Source: an uncultured Anaeromusa sp.
GTDB lineage: Bacteria > Bacillota > Negativicutes > Anaeromusales > Anaeromusaceae
Assembly (NCBI RefSeq): GCF_963676855.1
Contig: NZ_OY781460.1
Coordinates: forward strand, 1,651,520 to 1,715,519
Direction: 5' to 3'
Length of the DNA stretch: 64,000 nucleotides
A program made the translations under genes and the position numbers. The notes under the pieces are model-generated. The model saw only the letters and a list, made by a program, of their open reading frames with translations. It was not told the origin of the DNA and made no database searches. Below, one piece after another: positions 37,439-44,848 of the stretch (position 1 is its first letter; the number at the start of each line of letters is the position of its first letter).

Positions 37439-37741
37439 ATGTCTAGAAAATATACCAAAGTAGAAACTATAGCAGCCGAGGTATTTCGCCGCAGATCTGC
37501 GGGCGAAACATACCGCCAAATCTCAGAAACATACCCCCTAACCTTCACACAAATAAAAAATCTTCTTTATCGACATAAACGGAAAAGGAACCTTATTGCA
37601 AAAGGATATGTTGTACGTAAAAAAGGACGACCTGTCAAAGACTCCCAAGATGCTGAGGTGTTTCGCAACAATGAGCTGATTGAGCTTCGTATGCAAATAG
37701 AAGTTTTGCGAAATTTTCTATTAGAAGTTGGAAGGATGTGA
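37439..37741 (+). CDS. IS3-family transposase OrfA
   Basis: A 100-residue helix-turn-helix DNA-binding protein of the element: SRKYTKVETIAAEVFRRR at the start, then AGETYRQISETYPLTFTQIKN split as AGETYRQISETYPL and FTQIKN, and a leucine-zipper-like end (NELIELRMQIEVLRNFLLEV). ATG 37439 lies 6 nt after AGGAGG, and an upstream in-frame ATG at 37412 falls in the loop of the leader hairpin. Its stop overlaps the orfB start (GTGA). Confidence 0.85.
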   Translation: MSRKYTKVETIAAEVFRRRSAGETYRQISETYPLTFTQIKNLLYRHKRKRNLIAKGYVVRKKGRPVKDSQDAEVFRNNELIELRMQIEVLRNFLLEVGRM

Positions 37742-38589
37742 GAGCAAAATACCGTGTGGTCGAGCGATTGAGAAACAAGTATCCGGTTCAGTCGCTTTGT
37801 CGCATCTTAGAAATAACACGTAGCGGTTATTATGCTTGGCGAAAACGGATTTACGATCCAGATCAAGATGCTTGGCTCAAAAAGCAGGTTATGGCTTGTC
37901 AGCAGCAATGCAACTTTACTTATGGATATCGCCGGGTTCGGCTCTGGATTCAGCAACAAACCGGGCGAATTTTGAACGCTAAACCGGTCTTGCGTATTAT
38001 GCGGAAGCTGGATGTTTTAGCGCAGATTCGCCGTGCACGTCCTTATACTTATTACAAACAGGCAATTCATCGCTACGAAAATCTGTTGCAACGGCAGTTT
38101 TATCAAGAAAAACCAAACTGTTTCTGGGCGACGGATATCACCTATATCCCTACAGCGCAGGGAATGGCTTATATGTGTGCAGTTATCGATTTATGTGGAA
38201 AAATGGTGCTGAACTATCGAATAGGAAATGATATGACTGTTTCTCTAGTAACCGATACAATTCAGGATGCATTAAAAAATGAAAAGGCCACTGATGGACT
38301 AGCACTCCACAGTGACCAAGGGTCGCAGTATACCTCAAGCGCATATTACAACCTAAGCAAAGAATACCACTTTCAACCATCAATGTCTAATAGAGGTTGC
38401 CCTTACGATAATTCATCCATGGAGAACTTCTTCGGTACATTGAAAGCGGAATGTTTAAATCGCATGACCTTTCCCAATCGGGAATTTTTATCGGAGATTG
38501 TTGCTGAATATGTATCATTCTATAACTATGAACGAATCAATTTAAAAAATGGCCTTACTCCTTATGAGATACGGAGTAAGGCCATGTAA
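37738..38589 (+). CDS. IS3-family transposase OrfB (DDE integrase)
   Basis: A 283-residue rve-type integrase: HTH_21 segment (YGYRRVRLWIQQQTGR), first Asp in FWATDITYIPT, second Asp in LHSDQGSQYTS, and Glu in SMENFFGTLKAE. It begins with GTG inside the orfA stop, so expression is by translational coupling or a frameshift. Motifs, length and the intact ends suggest it is functional. Confidence 0.92.
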   Translation: MRAKYRVVERLRNKYPVQSLCRILEITRSGYYAWRKRIYDPDQDAWLKKQVMACQQQCNFTYGYRRVRLWIQQQTGRILNAKPVLRIMRKLDVLAQIRRARPYTYYKQAIHRYENLLQRQFYQEKPNCFWATDITYIPTAQGMAYMCAVIDLCGKMVLNYRIGNDMTVSLVTDTIQDALKNEKATDGLALHSDQGSQYTSSAYYNLSKEYHFQPSMSNRGCPYDNSSMENFFGTLKAECLNRMTFPNREFLSEIVAEYVSFYNYERINLKNGLTPYEIRSKAM

Positions 38590-38648
38590 AAAAAAGTAAT
38601 TCTACGATAGGCTTTTATTTTCTTGTCTACACTTTGGGGAGCAGTCCA

Positions 38649-38674
38649 ATTCTTAATGAGTGCGCAGACTTTTT
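38649..38674 (+). terminator. Right arm of interrupted terminator
   Basis: Second ATTC target-duplication copy, then AGTGCGCAGACTTTTT, the 3' half and T-run of the terminator opened by the IS3 element. Confidence 0.75.
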
Positions 38675-38694
38675 AAATGGGGCGAGGGGATACG

Positions 38695-38860
38695 GTTCAC
38701 ACTGAGTAACAGCGGTAACAGAGAAAGGCCAGAGAGAAAAAAATTTTAGAGATTGCCGCGTCGCTGCGCTCCTCGCAATGACGTGATAAGCGGGATTGCC
38801 CTGAAAGGCATAGCATCCGGGATTCTTTTTCGTTGTTCCCCTCTGTTACTCTGCGTTTCA
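38695..38860. repeat. Dispersed palindromic repeat with a nested repeat
   Basis: Left arm TTCACACTGAGTAACAG and AACAGAGAAAGGCCAGAG, right arm CCCTCTGTTACTCTGCG. Between them lies foreign-looking sequence at about 38751-38830, including the separate repeat below. There is no gene from 38649 to 38942. Confidence 0.65.
38751..38783. repeat. Nested short repeat of the TCATTGCGAGGAGC type
   Basis: GATTGCCGCGTCGCTGCG followed by CTCCTCGCAATGACG is an intergenic repeat unit that I recall from many unrelated bacterial genomes, usually in tandem or inverted copies. Only one copy is here, inserted in the loop of the larger palindrome. Confidence 0.6.
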
Positions 38861-38942
38861 TTCTCATTTTCCGTTACTCCTGGCAGGACTTCCAGCGGGC
38901 TGCGTGGAAGTCTGTGCGGAAGGACGTTAGAGGAGTGTGTTT

Positions 38943-39875
38943 ATGGCAAGGAAGCAGAAGAAATCGTCACCACGCATCGTTTGGTGGGTGGTGGCAGTGT
39001 TGGCACTAGGGGTGGCAGTTTGGTATGGAATGCAGGATGACGGAAAAAACACGTTAACTAGCTTGATGCCGGCAGCCGTCCAAGAGGCGATCGGTGGAAG
39101 CGAAAAAGATAAAGAGAAAAAGGCGGCGGAAGAAAAGGCAAAGGAAAAGACCAAAGAAGCGGCTAAAGCAGCGGGAGATGCGAAAAACTCTATTCTAGAA
39201 CCGAGTGGTGAAATAAAAGCGCGATTGGCCATTGTCATTGATGATTTTGGTTATTCAGCAGGGCCTATAGCGGCGCTTGCTGCGCTGCCGAGGCCGGTGA
39301 CCTTCGCAATTCTTCCATATCGGCCTCATTCGGCAGAAGCGCTGCAGGCGGCTAAAACATCGGGGAAAGAGGCTATCTTGCATTTGCCGATGATGCCGCA
39401 GCAAGCGTCGGCGGCTTCGGAGGAGAATACCATCAGTCCCAGCATGTCGGATGGTGAAATTCGAAGTATTGTGGAAAAAGCACTACATTCTCTGCCAGGT
39501 GTGGTTGGCGTAAACAATCACCAAGGGTCGCTGGCGACAGCAGATAACCGGGTTATGAAACAGGTGCTGAGCGTGCTTCATAGTCGGGGGCTGTTTTTTG
39601 TGGACAGTCGAACAAGCTCTCAGTCTGTGGGGCGGATGATGGCGCGACAATTGGGTGTGCCAGCGGCGGAAAATGACTTGTTTTTGGATAATGTGGATGA
39701 AGTGGATGCGGTGAAGCAAAAGCTGCGGACGGCAGGTAATCTGGCTTTGCGTTCCGGCAGCGCCGTGGTGATTGGCCATGCGCGCATGCATACGGCTACG
39801 GCGTTGAGAGAGGTAATCCCGGAGTTGGAGCGCAAAGGGATACGGTTGGTCTTTGTTTCGCGGTTGACAGAATAG
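38943..39875 (+). CDS. Divergent polysaccharide deacetylase family protein (YibQ-like)
   Basis: A 310-residue envelope protein: a transmembrane helix (WWVVAVLALGVAVWYGM, about residues 14-30), a lysine- and alanine-rich charged linker, then the DUF610-type domain (LAIVIDDFGYSAGPIAAL, ILPYRPHSAEAL, HLPMMPQQ, NNHQGSLAT, FVDSRTSS). The extracellular domain resembles carbohydrate deacetylases but the substrate is unknown. ATG 38943 is 7 nt after AGAGGAG. Confidence 0.82.
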   Translation: MARKQKKSSPRIVWWVVAVLALGVAVWYGMQDDGKNTLTSLMPAAVQEAIGGSEKDKEKKAAEEKAKEKTKEAAKAAGDAKNSILEPSGEIKARLAIVIDDFGYSAGPIAALAALPRPVTFAILPYRPHSAEALQAAKTSGKEAILHLPMMPQQASAASEENTISPSMSDGEIRSIVEKALHSLPGVVGVNNHQGSLATADNRVMKQVLSVLHSRGLFFVDSRTSSQSVGRMMARQLGVPAAENDLFLDNVDEVDAVKQKLRTAGNLALRSGSAVVIGHARMHTATALREVIPELERKGIRLVFVSRLTE

Positions 39876-39968
39876 TTTGAAGCGCAAGAATATCCGATGA
39901 ATGCACAAGCCAGTGCAGAGGGGAATCGGGGGTTTAAGGCCAATTTAACAAGAACAGACAGTTACGGA

Positions 39969-40055
39969 ACACAGAGTAAGCAGAGTAACAGAGGGGTGCA
40001 GAGAAGAATAAATTTAATTCTCTGGCTTTTCTCTGTTTCCTCTGTTCCTCTGTGT
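39969..40055. repeat. Dispersed palindromic repeat, compact copy
   Basis: ACACAGAGTAAGCAGAGTAA at the left and CTCTGTTCCTCTGTGT at the right, joined by CAGAGAAG/CTTTTCTCTG arms. Shortest complete copy in the window (87 nt). Confidence 0.75.
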
Positions 40056-40104
40056 AAACGTGTTTTCCGGTATTCTGTCATTGGAGTGAAGGAGGCAGAA
40101 CTAT

Positions 40105-40404
40105 ATGTGGTTAGGAAAAGTAGTAGGTACAGTGGTAGCTCCGACAAAAGATGATACGCTGGTAGGGTGGAAGTTGTTGGTGGTGCAGCCTCTCAATCTG
40201 GACGGTTTGAATAATATCAGCATGCAGGTGGCTGTCGATACAGTGGGTGCTGGTAATGGTGAGACAGTGCTGATTGCTTCCGGCAGTTCAGCGCGACGGG
40301 TGACGAAAAATGATAACAGCGCAGTGGATGCAGCCATTGTTGGTATTGTCGATAGCATGGAAATTGAGGGTGTGTCCAAGAGCCAATACTGGATGCAGAA
40401 ATAA
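40105..40404 (+). CDS. eutN: Microcompartment vertex protein, EutN/CcmL family
   Basis: A 99-residue pentameric BMC vertex protein: MWLGKVVGTVVAPTKDDTL, then GWKLLVVQPLN, VDTVGAGNGETVLIASGSSAR and AIVGIVDSMEI. These caps close the corners of the polyhedral shell. It lies 12 kb from the main shell operon, which has no other EutN-type gene within the window. SD AAGGAGG precedes the ATG by 13 nt, with GCAGAACTAT between. Confidence 0.9.
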   Translation: MWLGKVVGTVVAPTKDDTLVGWKLLVVQPLNLDGLNNISMQVAVDTVGAGNGETVLIASGSSARRVTKNDNSAVDAAIVGIVDSMEIEGVSKSQYWMQK

Positions 40405-40406
40405 GT

Positions 40407-41354
40407 ATGTTATCGGTATATAAAAGCCATGAAGAAGGCCTGCGTACTTTGTCCTTAGAGACGCTGGAAGATGGCTGCTGGGTTCACTCGGTGCATCCGA
40501 CGGCAGAAGAAATTACTGAAGTGGCAAAAAAAGTGGGAGTTCCAGAGGAATATTTCCGCTTTGCCTTTGAGGAAGATGGCTGTCCTAGGGTATTGCGGAG
40601 CGCTGGGTGTCTGCTGGTCATTGTAAGTGTACCTGTATTTCGCGGGCAAGATCGTTATGATACCATTCCCTTGAGTGTGATTTTGACGCCTAACTGTACG
40701 ATTACGGTAACACGAGAATTAACCAGTGTTTTGCCCAAGGGGGGCGAAGCAGGACTAGGGTTTGACACGACAAAAAGCGTGCATTTTTTCTTCCAACTTC
40801 TTTATCAGGCGGGCAATACATTTTTAAGGCAAATTAACAGCATTCGTAAACGTACGGATGAAATTGAAATGAAACTGCGTCGTTCGACGACCAATGAAGA
40901 AGTGTATCGGCTGCTAGACTTGGAAAAAGGGCTGACGTATTTTACGGCAGCGCTCCGGGCCAATGACATTGTGCTGGATAATATCGTGCGTATGCGGGCT
41001 TCGCCGCAGTTTCGCCGCTGGCTGCCGATGAACGAGGAAGATGAGGATATTCTAGAGAGTGTTATCATTGAGAATAAGCGAGCCTTGGCATTAGTGCAGA
41101 CCTATGGCTCTATTCTCAGCAGTATGATGGATGCCTTTTCTTCAGTTATCGCGAATAACTTGAACCATATTATGAAGTTTTTGGCGGGCATCACGATCCT
41201 TGTGTCGATCCCGACGATGATCTCCAGCTTTTGGAGCATGAGCATGGTGGTGCCATTGCGGGAGACGGAAATAGGTTTTTATTTGGTGGTTATGCTGTCG
41301 TTGCTTTCAAGCGCTTTAGCGGGGCTGTTTTTGCGTAAGAAAAGAATGTTGTGA
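40407..41354 (+). CDS. CorA-family divalent metal transporter with altered signature
   Basis: A 315-residue CorA-like membrane protein: soluble N-terminal domain, a long helical region (LRQINSIRKRTDEIEMKL), and two C-terminal transmembrane segments. The hallmark GMN motif at the end of TM1 reads SMS in ISSFWSMSMVVP, two changes in a nearly invariant tripeptide, so its ion specificity or even transport is doubtful. The ATG is 3 nt after the eutN stop with no clear SD, so it is translated by coupling. A role in Mg2+ or Co2+ supply to the B12 pathway is possible but unproven. Confidence 0.75.
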   Translation: MLSVYKSHEEGLRTLSLETLEDGCWVHSVHPTAEEITEVAKKVGVPEEYFRFAFEEDGCPRVLRSAGCLLVIVSVPVFRGQDRYDTIPLSVILTPNCTITVTRELTSVLPKGGEAGLGFDTTKSVHFFFQLLYQAGNTFLRQINSIRKRTDEIEMKLRRSTTNEEVYRLLDLEKGLTYFTAALRANDIVLDNIVRMRASPQFRRWLPMNEEDEDILESVIIENKRALALVQTYGSILSSMMDAFSSVIANNLNHIMKFLAGITILVSIPTMISSFWSMSMVVPLRETEIGFYLVVMLSLLSSALAGLFLRKKRML

Positions 41355-41454
41355 GCATTGGGCTTGAATAGGAGTCACGAGAGTGACAAGAGGATATGGG
41401 TTTAAAATATTTATCCGTTATTTTCCATATTTGGTGGGGCAGGAGGATGTAGTG

Positions 41455-42267
41455 ATGGAGGCATACGAGAAAATATATCAATTGCAGCAATTAATTGAAG
41501 AAAAAAATTGGACCGGCGTGCCAGGGCCGTATCGTGTGGGCGTAGACTTAGGCACGGCGGATGTGGTGCTTGTAGTTGTGGACGAAGCTGGCCTTCCGGT
41601 AGCGGGCGCTATGCGCTGGGCTACGGTGGTACGGGACGGCTTGGTGGTAGATTTTCGAGGTGCTATGAATATTGTTGAGGAATTAAAAAAAGAAGTAGAA
41701 ACCATTGTCGGCGTTAAGCTGGAGTGTGGAGCTACGGCGGTGCCGCCGGGAACAGTGGGGCGCAATGCGCAGGCCTGCAGCCATGTCATCGCCGGGGCGG
41801 GCATTGAGCCTATCGGGCAGGTGGATGAGCCGGTTGCCGCAGCGAAAGCATTGGGGATCAACGACGGCGTGGTGGTCGATATTGGCGGCGGTACAACCGG
41901 CATTGCGGTATTGCGTAAGGGGAAAATGGTATTTTCCGCTGATGAGCCAACTGGCGGAACGCATTTATCCTTGGCTTTGGCAGGGGCGTACCATATTCCT
42001 TTTGAAGAAGCGGAATTGATTAAAAGGGATACCTCGCGGCATCGGGAAATTATGCCTATTGTCTTGCCTGTGATTGAAAAGATGGCGACCGTGACGCAGC
42101 AGATGATGGATCAATGCGGCAACTGCGAAAAGCAGGAGGTATATGTTGTTGGTGGAACGGCCTATCTAGAGGGCTTTGAGGAGGCCTTTGGCAAAGCCTT
42201 TGGCCGGCCTGTGCATGTGCCACCGCATCCGCTTTTGGTGACTCCCTTAGGCATAGCTTTGTATTAA
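41455..42267 (+). CDS. eutJ: EutJ-type Hsp70-like microcompartment chaperone
   Basis: A 270-residue actin/Hsp70-fold protein: VGVDLGTADVVLVVVD with the phosphate-1 loop, VDIGGGTTGIAVLRKG with the phosphate-2 loop, and YVVGGTAYLEGFEEAFG. EutJ is found in ethanolamine-utilisation loci and is a presumed chaperone for the dehydratase or shell. ATG 41455 lies 8 nt after AGGAGG; an upstream in-frame GTG has no SD. Together with eutN it suggests a satellite of the microcompartment operon. Confidence 0.88.
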   Translation: MEAYEKIYQLQQLIEEKNWTGVPGPYRVGVDLGTADVVLVVVDEAGLPVAGAMRWATVVRDGLVVDFRGAMNIVEELKKEVETIVGVKLECGATAVPPGTVGRNAQACSHVIAGAGIEPIGQVDEPVAAAKALGINDGVVVDIGGGTTGIAVLRKGKMVFSADEPTGGTHLSLALAGAYHIPFEEAELIKRDTSRHREIMPIVLPVIEKMATVTQQMMDQCGNCEKQEVYVVGGTAYLEGFEEAFGKAFGRPVHVPPHPLLVTPLGIALY

Positions 42268-42468
42268 AAGGAACCGTTGATTTATTCGCATCACACGCCA
42301 CGACGGCTATTTTTTCATCAGACGTTGTCAGAAAGTCTCGGCATAGCGCTGCTATTACTGCGGCTTTCTTTCTAGACTGACGGAAAAATTTCTAGTTGTG
42401 GAAGAGTGCTCATTAAATCATCGGCTCCTTAAAAACTGAAGGAAGCGGAGAGTACAGCATGAAAGAAT
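42268..42468. other. Intergenic stretch after eutJ
   Basis: About 200 nt without a credible gene. It contains only weak short inverted repeats (AGAAAGTC with GGCTTTCT). A small RNA ending at the next terminator is possible but unsupported. Confidence 0.3.
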
Positions 42469-42512
42469 AAGGGCTGCAGATACTTGAATGTATCTGCAGC
42501 CCTTGCATTTTT
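42469..42512. terminator. Long terminator between eutJ and the minus-strand gene
   Basis: AAGGGCTGCAGATAC and GTATCTGCAGCCCTT form a perfect 15-bp stem with a 6-nt loop, then GCATTTTTTTT on the plus strand. The minus side has only a weak T-run. It can serve the eutJ transcript; its role for the alcohol dehydrogenase is less clear. Confidence 0.8.
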
Positions 42513-42530
42513 TTTCTGCGGTTCATATAC

Positions 42531-42562
42531 TTACTCAGTTACTCTGTGTTGAATTCTCGTTT
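42531..42562. repeat. Dispersed palindromic repeat, single-arm remnant
   Basis: ACTCAGTTACTCTGTGTTGA and TTCTC match one arm of the family; no opposing arm is near. Confidence 0.45.
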
Positions 42563-42572
42563 TTTCGTAGGT

Positions 42573-43732
42573 TTATAGCACAGCCCGGAAGATAGCTTCC
42601 ATTTCTTCTTGCGTGGCGCGGCGCAGATTGGTAGCGCCAGTGATGTCTTCTAGGGCTCCGGCGGCAAGGAGTGGAATGTCTTCTTCATTAAAGCCGCGCA
42701 CATCACGCAGATGCTGTGGCGTACCCAATGTTTCAATTAAACTGCGCATGGCCGCAGGCGCTAAACGGGCGGCGTCGGCGGTGGAGAGGCCAGCGATGGA
42801 TTGGCCCATGGCGCGGGCGATATCGGCGTAGCGCTTGGGGATGGCGACAAGATTGAAATCTGTGACAGCCGGAAGCATGAGGGCGTTAGCCAATCCGTGC
42901 GGTAAGCCGTAGCGGCCTCCAAGTTGGTGAGCGGCCGCATGCACATAGCCCAAGCTAGCATTGTTAAAGGCGATACCTGCTAGATATTCGGCGTAGACCA
43001 TGCCTTCGCGAGCGTCCAGATCTTGGCCGTCGACTACGGCGGTAGGCAAATGTTTGGCGATAAGTTCAATCGCTTTTAGGGCCTTGCAGTCTGTTACAGG
43101 GGTTGCCTGAGTAGAAACATAAGCTTCTACTGCATGAGTGAGGGCATCTAGGCCGGTAGCGGCCGTTAAGGCGGGGGCATGGCCGTCATGAGGCAGGCGT
43201 CGCTAACGGCGACAATGGGGGTAACATGCCAATCGGTGATGGTCATTTTTTTATGCTGCTTTTCATCGGTGATCACGCAAAAGCGGGTCAGTTCGCTGCC
43301 AGTGCCGGCGGTAGTATTGACGGCAATAAGCGGTGCTGCGGGCATTTTAGACTGGTTAAGGCCGACATAATCATGGATCGTGCCGCCGTTTGTGGCTAAA
43401 AGAGCAATGCCTTTGGCGCAGTCGTGGGGAGAGCCGCCGCCGAAAGAAACGAGAAAATCACAGCCGTTGTCTTGAAAGAGACGCAGGCCATAATCTACCT
43501 GTTCGACCGTGGGGTTAGGAGAAACGTTGTCGTAGATAATGTAGAAGATGCCGGCTTTTTCCAGCACGTTGGTAAGAGAAGCAATCAGGCCGATATCTAC
43601 CAGTACCTTGTCGCTGACAATGAGCGCTTTGCGAAAACGCATAGGTTTAATATAGCGGGGGATTTCCTTTAGACAGTCACGGCCTAGAATGCTGACTGGG
43701 GGCATGAAATACTCAAAGGCTTTTCCAGACAT
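42573..43732 (-). pseudogene. Iron-containing alcohol dehydrogenase, frameshifted
   Basis: A group III Fe-ADH of about 385 residues in two frames on the minus strand. The first part (from 43732) has the NAD-binding FGGGSPHDCAKG and NTTAGTGSELTRF. It breaks at AMPPP followed by a stop. Adding one C to the C5 run at about 43174-43178 restores TAATGLDALTHAVEAYVS and the rest, including the iron ligands GYVHAAAHQLGG and YGLPHG. One missing base in a homopolymer is either a real lesion, a phase-variation site or a sequencing error. The protein would fit EutG/PduQ-type aldehyde reduction near the microcompartment genes. SD GGAGGG precedes the ATG. Confidence 0.85.
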
Positions 43733-44015
43733 GGATACGCCCTCCTTTTGTAAAGAATGTTCACAATATCACAATCGTATCATTCGGGCGTGAGCCTGGC
43801 AATATCTTTCCGCGAGTATAGCAAGAGCAGACGGTGAAACCGCAAAAGATGAACGTATCCTAGGGAAGGAATGCTTTGAGCTTAAGTGGAATTTAATAAT
43901 AGCAATAGTTCTTTATGAATGGAGGTGCCGTTTTACTGAAATAGACGCTAGAAAAAGAGCCATACTGGCGATTGTTTCAGAAAAGGGTGCATACATTACT
44001 TGGGAGGCGTTTTGG
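43733..44015. other. Divergent intergenic region between the Fe-ADH and cobS
   Basis: About 280 nt that must contain both outward promoters. No cobalamin riboswitch motif is seen here, unlike before cobT. The region from 43937 is open in the cobS frame but has no normal start codon. CACAATATCACAATCG near 43763 is A/T-rich and could hold the minus-strand promoter. Confidence 0.35.
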
Positions 44016-44798
44016 TTGAAAGCAGGATATATAGCAGATTTTATACGGGCCTTGCAGTTTTTGACCCGATTTCAACTAGTGAAGGAAGTAGATTGGTCTC
44101 TAGAGGCGCTGGGGCGGAGTGTGCGGTTTTTCCCTTGGGCGGGCGGTGTAATCGGCCTGGTACTAGGGGGCTTTGTCTGGGGGATACTGCAGCTTTTTGG
44201 TGAAACTTTGCCAATGCATGCAGCGGCGGCGCTATTGATTTTATTGGAGATCATGCTTACAGGCGGGCTGCATTGCGATGGGTTTATGGATACGATGGAC
44301 GGAATTTTTTCCGGGCGTTCTCGGGAACGAATCTTGGAGATTATGAAGGACAGCCGGGTAGGGGCGTATGGGGCGATGTCTTTTGCGTTGCTGATGCTTG
44401 TGAAGTATTCGTTCTATTTGGATATACCGTTGCAATGGCTGCCGATGGCTTCTTTTGTGATGCCTATTGCCGGGCGTTGGGCCGTAGTGGCGCCCCTTGT
44501 ACATTATCCATATGCCCGTCCTCAAGGACTGGGGCAAGGTTTTGGCCAGTATGCCGGAGGGTTGACGGTTTGGGTAAGCTTATTATTGACGTTGGCTTTA
44601 TTGGCGCCGATGGGTTTGCAGGCGGTAGTGGCGGCTCTAACGGCCTCTTTTGTTGCTTGGACAGTAGCCGCCTATGCGGCTGGTATTCTTGGTGGTCTGA
44701 CAGGCGATGTATATGGAGCGATCATTGAGTTATCCCAGTTGGGGGCGCTGGCGGTATTTGTTTTTGGAGAGAAACTATTGCTTTTTCTGTTCATATAA
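44016..44798 (+). CDS. cobS: Adenosylcobinamide-GDP ribazoletransferase
   Basis: Last step of cobalamin assembly: joins adenosylcobinamide-GDP to alpha-ribazole in the membrane. The 260-residue protein has several transmembrane segments and the family motifs ALQFLTRFQL, RFFPWAGGVIG, TGGLHCDGFMDTMDGIFSG with its acidic cluster, RSRERILEIMKDSRVGAYG split as RSRERILEIM and SRVGAYGA, and GGLTGDVYGA near the end. TTG start at 44016, 8 nt after GGGAGG. No upstream riboswitch was found. Confidence 0.9.
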   Translation: MKAGYIADFIRALQFLTRFQLVKEVDWSLEALGRSVRFFPWAGGVIGLVLGGFVWGILQLFGETLPMHAAAALLILLEIMLTGGLHCDGFMDTMDGIFSGRSRERILEIMKDSRVGAYGAMSFALLMLVKYSFYLDIPLQWLPMASFVMPIAGRWAVVAPLVHYPYARPQGLGQGFGQYAGGLTVWVSLLLTLALLAPMGLQAVVAALTASFVAWTVAAYAAGILGGLTGDVYGAIIELSQLGALAVFVFGEKLLLFLFI

Positions 44799-44848
44799 AA
44801 GTTTTATGTAAAAGGGCTAAGCAAGTTGAAATCGTATGGAGGAAACAC

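Larger units (their letters stand above)
37360..38648 (+). mobile_element. IS3-family insertion sequence, apparently intact
   Basis: A 1289-bp element with terminal inverted repeats TGGACTGC...CCCAAA at the left (37360) and the matching GCAGTCCA at the right (38641-38648), and AAATAAAAG shared deeper in. A 4-bp target duplication ATTC lies at 37356-37359 and 38649-38652. It carries orfA and orfB in the expected overlapping arrangement, and all DDE residues are present, so it may be active. Confidence 0.92.

Noticed and set aside
43937..44015. N-terminal extension of CobS
   Set aside because: The frame is open but has no normal start codon, and the TTG at 44016 has a good SD and matches the family start.
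43733..44015. Second cobalamin riboswitch upstream of cobS
   Set aside because: No B12 box or other conserved segment is present there, in contrast to 47606-47792.
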